The notes under the pieces were generated by a model that saw only the letters and a list, made by a program, of their open reading frames with translations, was not told the origin of the DNA and searched no databases. Both the position numbers and the translations under genes were made by a program. From an uncultured bacterium (GTDB taxonomy: Bacteria > Patescibacteriota > Minisyncoccia > Phycocordibacterales > UBA9973), in contig CAIVBM010000008.1 in assembly GCA_903904195.1 (NCBI GenBank), positions 1 to 34,200 of the forward strand: a stretch of 34,200 bases of DNA. Direction: 5' to 3'. Positions 7,270 through 17,208 of this stretch are shown in pieces; the stretch's first letter is position 1, and each line of letters opens with the position of its first letter.

Positions 7270-7590
7270 ATGGCTACAAAGCTATATGTAGGGGGTCTTC
7301 CTTACAGCACAGTCGAAAATGCTCTTAAAGAGCTTTTCGCACAGGCTGGAAACGTTGTTTCCGCTGTGATTATTATGGACAAGATGTCTGGTCGTTCAAA
7401 AGGTTTTGGATTCGTAGAAATGTCATCACAAGATGAGGCTGCAAAAGCTATCTCGATGTTCAACGATCAAGAATTCGAAGGACGCAAACTTACTGTCAAC
7501 GAAGCTCGCCCTATGGAAGCTCGCCCACCACGTTCTGGAGGCAATGACCGAGGCGGTTACGGGGGAGGAAGCGGACGAAGAGAATACTAA
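7270..7590 (+). CDS. RNA-binding protein with one RRM domain and a glycine-rich tail
   Basis: The 106-aa product has a single RRM: RNP2 KLYVGGLPYS at about 4-13 and RNP1 RSKGFGFVEM at about 42-51. A short Gly/Arg-rich tail (GGNDRGGYGGGSGRREY) follows. This matches the small bacterial RRM/Rbp proteins of cyanobacteria and others, which bind single-stranded RNA and in cyanobacteria are often cold-induced. I place the start at ATG 7270, because everything upstream in frame is low-complexity and overlaps prfA, and an AAGGAAG motif sits at 7252-7258. A strong terminator follows, so it is a single-gene unit. RNA targets are unknown. Confidence 0.93.
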   Translation: MATKLYVGGLPYSTVENALKELFAQAGNVVSAVIIMDKMSGRSKGFGFVEMSSQDEAAKAISMFNDQEFEGRKLTVNEARPMEARPPRSGGNDRGGYGGGSGRREY

Positions 7591-7612
7591 TTTAAATTTA
7601 GATCTCAGATTA

Positions 7613-7645
7613 AACAAAAAACCACCTTGGGTGGTTTTTTGTTTG
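7613..7645 (+). terminator. Rho-independent terminator after the RRM gene
   Basis: Positions 7613-7626 and 7630-7643 form a perfect 14-bp stem (core ACCACC/GGTGGT, loop TTG) with a T6 run in the descending arm. Adjacent A-runs on the other side could also stop transcription from the opposite strand. Confidence 0.9.
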
Positions 7646-7701
7646 CTTTAAGTTATTATTTTTGTTATATTTTCTGCACGGCTTCTTGTATTTTTTATTT
7701 T

Positions 7702-7731
7702 CTAGAACCTAGAAGCTAGTCCCTAGAACCT
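7702..7731. repeat. Short direct repeat CTAGAACCT with an internal palindrome
   Basis: CTAGAACCT occurs at 7702-7710 and 7723-7731, a 21-base (two helical turns) spacing. CTAGAAGCTAG at 7709-7719 lies between. It sits just ahead of tRNA-Ile. The function is unknown; it looks like a small intergenic repeat. Confidence 0.55.
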
Positions 7732-7739
7732 GTATTTTT

Positions 7740-7811
7740 GAGTGTGTAGTTCAGTGGTAGAACGCTGTCCTGATAAGACAGAGGTCGAAGGTCCGATTCC
7801 TTCCACACTCA
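7740..7811 (+). tRNA. tRNA-Ile (anticodon GAT)
   Basis: The cloverleaf folds fully: acceptor GAGTGTG/CACACTC (7 bp), D-stem GTTC/GAAC, anticodon stem CTGTC/GACAG with loop CTGATAA (anticodon GAT at 7772-7774), and T-stem GAAGG/CCTTC. The discriminator is A at 7811, and CCA is not encoded. The T-loop reads TCCGATT, with C at position 55 where nearly all tRNAs have U; the Trp and Leu tRNAs here have TTCGATT. Confidence 0.95.
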
Positions 7812-7830
7812 CTAGGTATTTTCTTCACAT

Positions 7831-7887
7831 TTGCATCCAACATATTTTTCATTTATACTAGAATAAAGCCGTGAGGGCTTTGTTTTT
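7831..7887 (+). promoter_or_regulatory. Promoter and leader hairpin of the ATP synthase operon
   Basis: TTGCAT (7831-7836) and TATACT (7854-7859) are 17 bases apart, with the predicted start near 7866. The transcript would begin with AAAGCC-GTGAG-GGCTTT (7865-7881) followed by GTTTTTG, a small terminator-like hairpin directly before the first gene. GAGGG at 7873-7877 in the loop and arm could be a Shine-Dalgarno for the GTG at 7888, so the hairpin may hide it. Confidence 0.6.
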
Positions 7888-8163
7888 GTGATTAATAAAG
7901 ACAATAAAAAAATAGATTGGAAACCAGCATTTGATATATTCAGCAAGGTTTCGACTTGGGTCATAGTGCCTATAATTTTGGCACTAATAATCGGAAAGGC
8001 ATTAGATAAACATTACGGCACGGATCCTTGGATATTCTTAGCTTGCACCGGTTTAGGATTTATAATTTCTTCATATGGTATCGTGCGAGTAGTTTTTAAA
8101 TATATGAAGACTTTAGAGATGGAAGATAAGAATAAAAAAGAAATAAATAATATTAATAAATAA
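7888..8163 (+). CDS. AtpI/AtpZ-like ATP synthase accessory membrane protein
   Basis: The 91-aa product has two transmembrane segments (about 22-40 and 49-70) and the signature GKALDKHYGTDPWIFLACTGLGFIISSYGIVR of the ATPase_gene1/AtpZ-AtpI group. In other bacteria these proteins help assemble the c-ring or import Mg2+/Ca2+ next to F1Fo. It starts with GTG. It is first in the operon and ends two bases before atpB, the usual place for this gene. A lysine/asparagine-rich tail is cytoplasmic. Confidence 0.8.
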   Translation: MINKDNKKIDWKPAFDIFSKVSTWVIVPIILALIIGKALDKHYGTDPWIFLACTGLGFIISSYGIVRVVFKYMKTLEMEDKNKKEINNINK

Positions 8164-8165
8164 TA

Positions 8166-9303
<1,138 letters not shown>

Positions 9304-9462
9304 TTTGAAAATTTTAAATAGCTTCTTTTAAAAAGCAATCTATCTGGCGAAGCTTTGGGAGCGTTCTGCTCGTCGATCAAGAAAATAATAAATGGATTAC
9401 CATTTTTATTTTCTAATCTCCTGCGCAAGGCTTTTTAAAAGAACTATTTTAAATTTTTTAAA
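9304..9462. repeat. Long-stem palindromic element A (between atpE and atpF)
   Basis: The ends pair over about 30 bases: the inner 14 bp, 9323-9336 with 9430-9443, are perfect, and the flanks match with a bulge. The interior carries a second hairpin around ATGG-TAAT-CCAT. The reverse complement of this element matches element C (14253-14402) almost base for base through long tracts, so the two are inverted copies of one family. No coding frame is evident in it. Confidence 0.85.
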
Positions 9463-9471
9463 TATAAACAA

Positions 9472-9933
9472 ATGGATTCAATTATATCTACATTTCACAT
9501 AGACTGGAAAATCATTGTTGCTCAAGCGATAAACTTTGTTATTGTTTTTGTTGTTTTATATATTTTCGCTTTAAAGCCACTTTCTAAATTGATGGCAGAA
9601 CGCGCAGAAAAGATAAAACAAGGTTTAGTTGATTCAAAGAAAGCTAATGAATTATTGCAAAAAGCTGGTGAAGAATATAAGGAAAACACAATTAAACTTC
9701 GAAAATTTTCAGTAGATGCTCAAAAAGAACTTCAAAAAGATTTGGAAAAATTAAGAGCAGAAAATATAGAAAGGATAAAAAAAGACGAAGAGGAATATAA
9801 AAAGAAGAGAATGGCGCAAATGGAATTAGACAAGAAAGCTTTAATTGAGTCGGCCACAAAAGAAGTCATATCTTTGGCGATGCTTGCCACAGAGAAATTA
9901 ATTAGTAGTAAGAAAGATTTAAATAATTTATAG
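9472..9933 (+). CDS. atpF: F1Fo ATP synthase subunit b
   Basis: The 153-aa peripheral stalk subunit has one N-terminal membrane helix (about 14-34, IIVAQAINFVIVFVVLYIF), the following KPLSKLMAERAEKIKQGL hinge, then a long charged coiled coil. Length is normal. It is separated from atpE by element A and ends 11 bases before atpH. Confidence 0.94.
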   Translation: MDSIISTFHIDWKIIVAQAINFVIVFVVLYIFALKPLSKLMAERAEKIKQGLVDSKKANELLQKAGEEYKENTIKLRKFSVDAQKELQKDLEKLRAENIERIKKDEEEYKKKRMAQMELDKKALIESATKEVISLAMLATEKLISSKKDLNNL

Positions 9934-9944
9934 AATATATTTTA

Positions 9945-10355
9945 ATGTCAGTAACATCAAACAATGACATAGCTCGCGCTATCTACCTTATGTCCAAAGA
10001 TAAGAGTAGTTCGGAGCAGAAAAATATATCTGAAAAAGTGGTTAAATTTTTATTTAAAAAAAGATTATTGTCAAAAGCCCCCGATATATTATTACGGCTT
10101 AAGAAAATAATAAATGGTGAGGAGGGAAGAATAGAAGCGAAAATATCAAGCGTAGAAGCCCTCAGTCATCAGACAAAAACATCCTTGGAGCAAGCTTTAA
10201 AAAAACGTTATTCCGTAAAAGAAGTTACTTTAAAAGAAAATATAGATAAAAAATTATTAGGTGGAATAAAAATAGAAGTGGATGACGAAGTAGTTGACCT
10301 TTCAGTCAAAAATAAAATTAATAAATTACAAGAATATTTAACAAAGACCGTATGA
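9945..10355 (+). CDS. atpH: F1Fo ATP synthase subunit delta (short form)
   Basis: Subunit delta connects the top of F1 to the b stalk. The C-terminal signature [29 protein letters not shown] is clear. At 136 aa it is about 40 residues shorter than usual; the N-terminal six-helix domain is reduced. The stop overlaps the atpA start (ATGA), which suggests translational coupling. Confidence 0.88.
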   Translation: MSVTSNNDIARAIYLMSKDKSSSEQKNISEKVVKFLFKKRLLSKAPDILLRLKKIINGEEGRIEAKISSVEALSHQTKTSLEQALKKRYSVKEVTLKENIDKKLLGGIKIEVDDEVVDLSVKNKINKLQEYLTKTV

Positions 10356-11854
10356 ATAGCAATACAATCGTAGAAAACTTAAAAAAAGAGATAGAAAACT
10401 TTTCACTTCAAATGAAGGTTGAAAAGGTGGGTAAAGTCGTTGAGGTTTTTGATGGTATTGCGAAAGTTTCTGGACTTTCTGATATCAAATCTTCTGAAAT
10501 GGTGACTTTTCCAAACGGTGAGACAGGAGTAGCACTCAACCTCGAAGAAGATGCAGTCGGAGTTATTATCCTTGGTGATTTTTCTAAAATAAAAGAAGGT
10601 GATGAAGTCAAAGCAACAGGAAAAATTCTTGAAATTCCAGTAGGAGACAGTATTTTAGGCCGTGTAGTAAATGCTATCGGAGCGCCTATTGATGGTAAGG
10701 GAGCTATCAAGGCTTCAAAGACATATCCAATTGAAAAAGTGGCTCCAGGAGTCGTCACCAGACAGGCTGTGGATCAAGCCGTCGCTACTGGTATCAAAGT
10801 TATTGATGCCATTATTCCAGTCGGACGTGGACAACGTGAACTCATCATCGGCGACAGACAGACAGGAAAAACAGCTATCGCAATAGATGCTATTTTAAAC
10901 CAAAAAGGCCAAAACATGATTTGTGTTTATGTTTCTATCGGACAAAAAGATTCAAAACTTCGTAAATTAGGAGCACGATTGGAAGCTGGTGGTGCTATGG
11001 ATTACACAGTCATAGTTTCTGCCGGAGCATCTGAAGCAGCATCTATGTCATACATCGCTCCGTATGCTGGAGTATCTATTGCAGAATACTTTATGGATCA
11101 AGGAAAAGATGTGCTCATTATTTACGATGATCTTTCAAAGCACGCCGTGGCTTATCGTGAAATCTCTCTTCTCCTTCGCCGACCACCAGGACGTGAAGCA
11201 TATCCAGGAGACGTTTTCTATTTACACTCTCGTTTATTAGAACGAGCTTGTAGACGAAATGCTAAATATGGAGGTGGTTCTATCACTGCACTTCCTATAG
11301 TAGAGACACAAGCCGGTGACGTGTCTGCATATATTCCTACGAACGTTATTTCTATTACTGATGGACAGATTTTCTTGGAGACAGATCTTTTCTACAAAGG
11401 TATTCGTCCAGCAGTCAACGTCGGTCTTTCCGTCTCTCGTGTTGGTTCTAGTGCGCAAATAAAAGGAATGAAGAAAGTTGCTGGAACATTAAAACTTGAC
11501 CTTGCGCAGTTCCGTGAACTTGAAGCGTTTGCTCAATTCGGTTCAGACCTTGATGAGTCCACAAAGAAACAGCTTGAGCGTGGTAAAAGAGCTGTTGAAG
11601 TTTTGAAACAGCTTCAATATTCTCCTATTAAAATTGAGAATCAAATCGTTACTTTGTACGCTCTCACCAAGGGTTATATGGATGATGTTGCAATTGATAA
11701 GATAAAAGAATTTGAAAATGGACTTGTGGAATATTGTGAACGTCATGCAAAAGTTTTCTACAAAGAAATCAAAGAGTCCAAGATGTGGACAGACAAAGGT
11801 GAAATGGAATTAAAAAAGGCTATTGCGGATTTCAAAGTAGGCTTCAGTAAGTAA
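10352..11854 (+). CDS. atpA: F1Fo ATP synthase subunit alpha
   Basis: The 500-aa protein has normal length and all alpha features: N-terminal beta barrel (about 25-95), P-loop GDRQTGKT at 167-174, and the VSRVGSSAQ segment carrying the arginine finger that reaches the beta active site. Alpha subunits bind nucleotide without turning it over. It starts inside the atpH stop and ends eight bases before atpG. Confidence 0.98.
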   Translation: MNSNTIVENLKKEIENFSLQMKVEKVGKVVEVFDGIAKVSGLSDIKSSEMVTFPNGETGVALNLEEDAVGVIILGDFSKIKEGDEVKATGKILEIPVGDSILGRVVNAIGAPIDGKGAIKASKTYPIEKVAPGVVTRQAVDQAVATGIKVIDAIIPVGRGQRELIIGDRQTGKTAIAIDAILNQKGQNMICVYVSIGQKDSKLRKLGARLEAGGAMDYTVIVSAGASEAASMSYIAPYAGVSIAEYFMDQGKDVLIIYDDLSKHAVAYREISLLLRRPPGREAYPGDVFYLHSRLLERACRRNAKYGGGSITALPIVETQAGDVSAYIPTNVISITDGQIFLETDLFYKGIRPAVNVGLSVSRVGSSAQIKGMKKVAGTLKLDLAQFRELEAFAQFGSDLDESTKKQLERGKRAVEVLKQLQYSPIKIENQIVTLYALTKGYMDDVAIDKIKEFENGLVEYCERHAKVFYKEIKESKMWTDKGEMELKKAIADFKVGFSK

Positions 11855-11862
11855 AATAATTT

Positions 11863-12774
11863 ATGGCAGGGACAAAAGAAATCAAAAGAAGAATAAAGAG
11901 TGTGAAGAACACAAAAAAGATCACCAAAGCGATGGAGCTGGTGGCTGCTAGTAAGATGAAGCGAGCCGTTTCTTCTACTCTGGCTTCACGTTTATATGCA
12001 GGATATTCTTCTGAAATTCTTTCTTCTATAGCAAAAAATATCGAGGAAAATTACCACCCGCTTTTCACTGAAAGAGAAAAGAAGGGTGAAGAGAAAAAGA
12101 ATGTTTTACTCGTGCTTATTACTTCAAACAGAGGTTTGTGTGGAGCTTATAATGCGCAAGTTATAAAGAAAACCATTGCATTTTTAAAAAGTCAGAATAT
12201 AAATTTGGAAGTTGTTTCAGTCGGTAAAAAAGGAGATGTGGCAATGCGCAGACTAGGCATAAATGTTATCGCTTCTTTTACAGATTTGAGCGACAAGATT
12301 TCTTTATCTGAAATTCTTCCAATTTCAAAATTAACAATAGACGAATATACACTTCTTCATTACGATAAAATTTTAGTGGCTTACACTGATTTCGTTTCAG
12401 CTTTGACTCAAAGACCTAACATTAAACAAATCCTCCCCGTTTCTAAAATGAAAGTACAAGAACTGATAGATAATTTAGAAAAAGATAAATCCGGAGAAAA
12501 AGCAGAAGACAAAAAAGTAAATTATCTGATAGAGGGGGACATGGAAACACTTATCGGGTCACTTGCGGAAAAGATAACGAGGATGCAAATATATCAAATG
12601 TTTCTAGAATCAAATGCTTCAGAACAATCCAGTAGAATGATCGCCATGAAAAACGCCTCAGATGCTTCAGGAGAAATGATAGATGATTTGACTCTAATGT
12701 TTAACAAAGCAAGACAAAGCAACATTACAAGAGAGATATCGGAAATAAGCGCAGGTATGGCAAGTGTAAGTTAA
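11863..12774 (+). CDS. atpG: F1Fo ATP synthase subunit gamma
   Basis: Gamma is the central rotor shaft. The 303-aa chain has the N-terminal helix motif IKRRIKSVKNTKKITKAMELVAASKM, the core SNRGLCGAYN, and the C-terminal helix ASEQSSRMIAMKNASDASGEMIDDLTLMFNKARQ with NITREISEI. An insert-like charged stretch (about 205-220, EKDKSGEKAEDKK) is slightly longer than in many homologues. The 115-base gap to atpD holds palindromic element B. Confidence 0.96.
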   Translation: MAGTKEIKRRIKSVKNTKKITKAMELVAASKMKRAVSSTLASRLYAGYSSEILSSIAKNIEENYHPLFTEREKKGEEKKNVLLVLITSNRGLCGAYNAQVIKKTIAFLKSQNINLEVVSVGKKGDVAMRRLGINVIASFTDLSDKISLSEILPISKLTIDEYTLLHYDKILVAYTDFVSALTQRPNIKQILPVSKMKVQELIDNLEKDKSGEKAEDKKVNYLIEGDMETLIGSLAEKITRMQIYQMFLESNASEQSSRMIAMKNASDASGEMIDDLTLMFNKARQSNITREISEISAGMASVS

Positions 12775-12797
12775 TGATAGTATATTATAAATATGAA

Positions 12798-14252
<1,455 letters not shown>

Positions 14253-14254
<2 letters not shown>

Positions 14255-14402
14255 AAATTAAATAGTTCTTGAGAAAAGCCTTGCGCAGAAGCTTAGAAAA
14301 TAAAAATGGTAATCCATTTATTATTTTCTTGAGCGACGAGCAGTTCGCTGGCGAAGCAACGCCCAGATAGATTGCTTTTCGAGAGAAGCTATTTGATTTT
14401 TA
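14253..14402. repeat. Long-stem palindromic element C (between atpD and atpC), inverted copy of A
   Basis: AAAAATTAAATAG (14253-14265) pairs with 14388-14401, and the inner arms pair with a few mismatches. Compared with the reverse complement of element A, long tracts are identical, including GAAAATAAAAATGGTAATCC, CCTTGCGCAG and CAGATAGATTGC. The outer stem bases have changed in both arms (TTTTAAAA in A, GAG/CTC-type in C), partly preserving pairing. A loop segment containing GGCGAAGC appears in opposite orientation in the two copies. It overlaps the atpD stop codon. Confidence 0.85.
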
Positions 14403-14412
14403 AAATAATTTT

Positions 14413-14862
14413 ATGTCAACAAAACAATTAAAATTAAAAATAATCACTCCAGAACGACTTGTTTTGGAAGAAATGATAGACCAAGTCACTTTGCCAACCA
14501 TCGAAGGCGAAGTCACTATTTTGCCAGACCATATTCCCCTTATTGCTGGTTTGTCTTCAGGAGACATTGTGGCTTTTACCAGTGGTGAACATGTGCCGAT
14601 GGCTGTCGTGGGTGGATTTGTGGAAGTAAAGAAGAATAAAAATAAAATCACCGAAGTAGCCGTCTTGGCTGATTTTGCTGAAACTATGAACGAACTCTCC
14701 GAAGAAAAAATAGCTCAGGCAAAAGCTCGCGCCGAAGAATTGAAAAAGCAGATGGAAAACAAAGACCATGTTGACTTTGAACATTTCGAAGCCGAACTCG
14801 AACGTTCTCTCACTCGCATCAAAATTGCCGACAAATGGCGAACGAGAAAGTATAGGAAATAA
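14413..14862 (+). CDS. atpC: F1Fo ATP synthase subunit epsilon
   Basis: The 149-aa product has the N-terminal beta sandwich (LKIITPERLVLEEMIDQVTLPTIEGEVTILPDHIPLIAGL) and a C-terminal helical hairpin (about 100-149) that in other bacteria inhibits ATP hydrolysis. It is last in the operon; a terminator-like hairpin follows after 63 bases. It is separated from atpD by element C. Confidence 0.94.
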   Translation: MSTKQLKLKIITPERLVLEEMIDQVTLPTIEGEVTILPDHIPLIAGLSSGDIVAFTSGEHVPMAVVGGFVEVKKNKNKITEVAVLADFAETMNELSEEKIAQAKARAEELKKQMENKDHVDFEHFEAELERSLTRIKIADKWRTRKYRK

Positions 14863-14876
14863 AACCTTATATTTGC

Positions 14877-14905
14877 TTGATTTTTTAATTTTTTAGTGAT
14901 AGTTT
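14877..14905 (+). promoter_or_regulatory. Possible promoter of the sigma-54-type activator gene
   Basis: TTGATT (14877-14882) and TAGTTT (14900-14905) are 17 bases apart, and TG one base before the -10 gives an extended -10. No -24/-12 (GG/GC) sigma-54 promoter was seen here. Confidence 0.35.
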
Positions 14906-14925
14906 CAACTCGAAGGCGTTTGTTC

Positions 14926-14943
14926 AAGCCTTGTGGCTTTTTG
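14926..14943 (+). terminator. Terminator-like hairpin after the atp operon / in the leader of the activator gene
   Basis: AAGCC (14926-14930), TTGT loop, GGCTT (14935-14939), then a T-run and G. It can end the atp transcript. If the promoter at 14877 is used, it lies inside the activator's leader and could attenuate it; it resembles the leader hairpin before the first atp gene. Confidence 0.55.
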
Positions 14944-14977
14944 TCAATTTAAACAACCAACACAAGAAGGGGTAAAT

Positions 14978-16021
14978 ATGAATATGAGACAAGGGTTAGA
15001 GCTTAGGCAGGTTCCAACAACGTTCATCATCGGTGATAGTTTGCATGCGAGGCATATGCGTCGTTTTGCCAAACGATTAGCGGGGACAACGTATCCGGTT
15101 CTTATAAGCGGGGAAACCGGAGTGGGAAAAGAAGTTGCCGCCATGGAGATTCACAGGCACGAGCAATCAGATGTTCCATTTGTTCCGGTGAATTGCTCTG
15201 CTCTCAGCCGTGATCTTTTTGAGAGCGAAATGTTTGGTCATAGGAAGGGTTCGTTTACGGGTGCAGTTGATGACAGGGAAGGTTTCCTAGAGTCGGCCGG
15301 AGATGGAATGGTTTTTCTTGATGAAGTAGGGACTTTGTCTCTTGCTTTACAAGTGAAACTCCTTCGCGTTCTGCAGGATGGAAAATTCAATCCGGTTGGT
15401 GAAAGGCGGCAGATTCAAATGAAAGCTAGAGTTGTTGCCGCGACCAATATCGACCTGCAAGAGTCAATACGGAAAGGAGAGTTTCGTTCGGATCTCTTCT
15501 ACCGTCTGAACGTAATCCTGTTCAATGTCCCACCCTTACGAAAGCGCTTGGAGGACTTGCCGTTGCTCGTTGAGTACTTTCTTCAAAAGGAGGGTTTGTC
15601 GAAAAAGTTTACGGCGAGCGCCTTAGTAGCAATGGGCAGCTATGACTGGCCGGGCAATATCCGCCAACTTGGAAACATTGTCCGCCGAGCAGTGTTCTTG
15701 GCTGATGAATGTGAACAGGTTGGTGTAGAACACATTAAGCTGTGCATCGAAGAAGCTGGGACGGACGGCGACGGAAGTAGTAAGAATGTTTGTCCTGATT
15801 CTTTTGTTGAGAAAGCTGCAACTAACGGAAGGTTTCCAACCTTACGGGAAGTGAAGAAGGTCTACTTGTGCGAACTTCTTAAACGAACCGGAGGAAACAT
15901 GACAAGAAGTAGTCGAATATCAGGTTTGACACTCAGGTCAATGAGAAATTGGGTTAGGTCGTTTGGTTTAAAAGATCTAGTTCGCTCAATCAAGAAAGAA
16001 GTAGAAGAAAAATTCACATAA
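14978..16021 (+). CDS. Sigma-54-type AAA+ transcriptional activator without sensor domain
   Basis: The 347-aa product is an enhancer-binding-protein-type ATPase: Walker A GETGVGKE at 45-52, the sigma-54 contact loop as GSFTGA at 91-96 (usually GAFTGA), Walker B VFLDE at 112-116, FRSDLFYRLNV with arginine-finger region, and YDWPGNIRQL. A Fis-like helix-turn-helix is at about 305-335 (GGNMTRSSRISGLTLRSMRNW). There is no N-terminal receiver, GAF or PAS domain, as in PspF-type activators. I chose ATG 14978 because AAGGGG sits five bases upstream, although the frame stays open further up. The gene is clearly GC-richer than its neighbours and has its own terminator, suggesting acquisition. RpoN is not in the window. 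Confidence 0.92.
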   Translation: MNMRQGLELRQVPTTFIIGDSLHARHMRRFAKRLAGTTYPVLISGETGVGKEVAAMEIHRHEQSDVPFVPVNCSALSRDLFESEMFGHRKGSFTGAVDDREGFLESAGDGMVFLDEVGTLSLALQVKLLRVLQDGKFNPVGERRQIQMKARVVAATNIDLQESIRKGEFRSDLFYRLNVILFNVPPLRKRLEDLPLLVEYFLQKEGLSKKFTASALVAMGSYDWPGNIRQLGNIVRRAVFLADECEQVGVEHIKLCIEEAGTDGDGSSKNVCPDSFVEKAATNGRFPTLREVKKVYLCELLKRTGGNMTRSSRISGLTLRSMRNWVRSFGLKDLVRSIKKEVEEKFT

Positions 16022-16038
16022 CAGAAAGGAAAATATTC

Positions 16039-16080
16039 AAGAACCGGAAAAGGACGCAGGCGCGGCCGCCGGTTCTTTTT
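16039..16080 (+). terminator. Terminator of the AAA+ activator gene
   Basis: AAGAACCGG (16039-16047) pairs with CCGGTTCTT (16069-16077) around a GC-rich 21-base loop, followed by T-rich sequence (TTTTTC). Confidence 0.8.
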
Positions 16081-16094
16081 CATTTGTGTTATAG

Positions 16095-16100
16095 TATAAT
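16095..16100 (+). promoter_or_regulatory. -10 box of rsmI
   Basis: A perfect TATAAT ends 16 bases before the rsmI ATG. The -35 region falls in the T-run of the preceding terminator (TTCTTT, 16-base spacer) and is poor. The leader would be only about 10 bases. Confidence 0.5.
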
Positions 16101-16116
16101 CGTTTAATAAAATAAC

Positions 16117-16821
16117 ATGTCAAAATTTTACGTTGTGGCGACGCCGATAGGAAACATGGGGGACATCACGTTTCGCGCGATTGAGACGCTGAAGGGCGTG
16201 GATTTGATATTATGCGAAGATACTCGGCAGACTAAAAAAATTTTGGAAAAATACGCAATAAACAAGGAGACTCTGAGCTATCCGTCAGACGATGTGGCGG
16301 GGAAGGGTTATGTGTTCGGCAAGAATGAAAAATTAGATAAAATTTTCAGGCTTTTATACGAAGGTAAAAATCTGGCGCTGGTGTCAGACGCCGGCACGCC
16401 CACAATATCCGATCCGGGCGCGATGCTTGTTTCTAAAATAAAAGAAAAATTTACAAATGAAGAAGTGCAAGTGATTCCGATTCCCGGAGCGTCAGCCGTG
16501 ATAGCCGCACTCTCGGCTTCCGGATTGCCGACTCACGAATTTACTTTTCTGGGATTTCTTCCGCACAAAAAAGGCAGAGAAACTCTGTTTAAGGAAATCG
16601 CAATTTCCGAGCGCACGATGGTATTTTATGAATCTCCGCACAGGATTTTGAAAACTTTAGAATCGCTTGTGAAATTTTGCCCAGATAAAAAAATCTGCGT
16701 CGCCCGCGAACTGACAAAAATTTACGAGGAATTCAAAACAGGCACACCGGTAGAAATTCTAGAATATTTTAATAAGAATACCGAAAAGCAAAGAGGTGAG
16801 TTTACCGTTATTGTCTCCTAA
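16117..16821 (+). CDS. rsmI: 16S rRNA (cytidine1402-2'-O)-methyltransferase
   Basis: RsmI adds the 2'-O-methyl group to C1402 in the decoding centre of 16S rRNA, using SAM. The 234-aa product has the tetrapyrrole-methylase fold: VATPIGNMGDITFRAIETLK at 7-26, CEDTRQTKK at about 39-47, LVSDAGTPTISDPGAMLV, and PIPGASAVIAALSASGLPT. It is shorter than E. coli RsmI (286 aa), lacking the C-terminal helical extension, and stops soon after GEFTVIVS. Its stop codon is embedded in the following terminator. Confidence 0.95.
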   Translation: MSKFYVVATPIGNMGDITFRAIETLKGVDLILCEDTRQTKKILEKYAINKETLSYPSDDVAGKGYVFGKNEKLDKIFRLLYEGKNLALVSDAGTPTISDPGAMLVSKIKEKFTNEEVQVIPIPGASAVIAALSASGLPTHEFTFLGFLPHKKGRETLFKEIAISERTMVFYESPHRILKTLESLVKFCPDKKICVARELTKIYEEFKTGTPVEILEYFNKNTEKQRGEFTVIVS

Positions 16822-16853
16822 AAATAGCTAGGCAAGACCTAGCTATTTTTATT
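16820..16853 (+). terminator. Terminator of rsmI
   Basis: 16820-16832 (core ATAGCTAGG) pairs perfectly with 16838-16850 around a CAAGA loop, with T5 in the arm. It also lies at the end of the convergent minus-strand gene and may serve both. The tip sequence AGCTAGGCAAGACCTAGCT recurs with one change inside the clamp-loader gene at 18680-18698. Confidence 0.88.
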
Positions 16854-17172
16854 TATTCAAATTGTGCTTCAGACATGTAATGATAGACCAATCAAATTTT
16901 CCCTTGGACGCGAGGTATTTCATTTTGTCTAAAGCCCAGATAGCGTCGTCTAGGACTTCATTACAAGCTTGGTAGAGCATCTTTGCTTCTTTTGCTAATT
17001 TATTATATGCATATCTACCGGTGTAAAAATCTTTTGGCATTTTTTCCCAACCATTCATTTTATAATAACAATTCACGATTTCATGAACAGGGTTTACGGC
17101 AGATTTGTGTTTTTGTAAGTTGGCTAAATATCCTGCAAACGGGTTCTTTAGATTGTTTTCTATGTCATTCAT
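16849..17172 (-). CDS. Small helical protein of unknown function
   Basis: The 107-aa product is not recognised. It is predicted mostly helical and is rich in lysine, tyrosine and aromatics (KMPKDFYTGRYAYNKLAKEAKMLYQACNEVLDDAIWALDKMKYLASKGKFDWSIITCLKHN). There is no signal peptide or membrane segment. AAGGA lies just upstream of the ATG at 17172, with a second in-frame ATG-like start not needed. It is divergent from mreB, with the two start codons only 36 bases apart, so the promoters overlap. It converges on rsmI. Confidence 0.6.
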   Translation of the reverse strand: MNDIENNLKNPFAGYLANLQKHKSAVNPVHEIVNCYYKMNGWEKMPKDFYTGRYAYNKLAKEAKMLYQACNEVLDDAIWALDKMKYLASKGKFDWSIITCLKHNLNK

Positions 17173-17191
17173 CCTTTGATTTTAGCATAAA

Positions 17192-17197
17192 TATGAT
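17192..17197 (+). promoter_or_regulatory. -10 box of mreB (short leader)
   Basis: TATGAT at 17192-17197 ends 11 bases before the mreB ATG. The matching -35 (TTCATC, 17-base spacer) is weak. No Shine-Dalgarno is present. Confidence 0.4.
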
Positions 17198-17208
17198 AAC
17201 ATAGGCTC

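Noticed and set aside
14863-14977. Sigma-54 (-24/-12) promoter before the AAA+ activator
   Set aside because: No GG-N10-GC element with the expected flanks was found; a sigma-70-like promoter is the better candidate.
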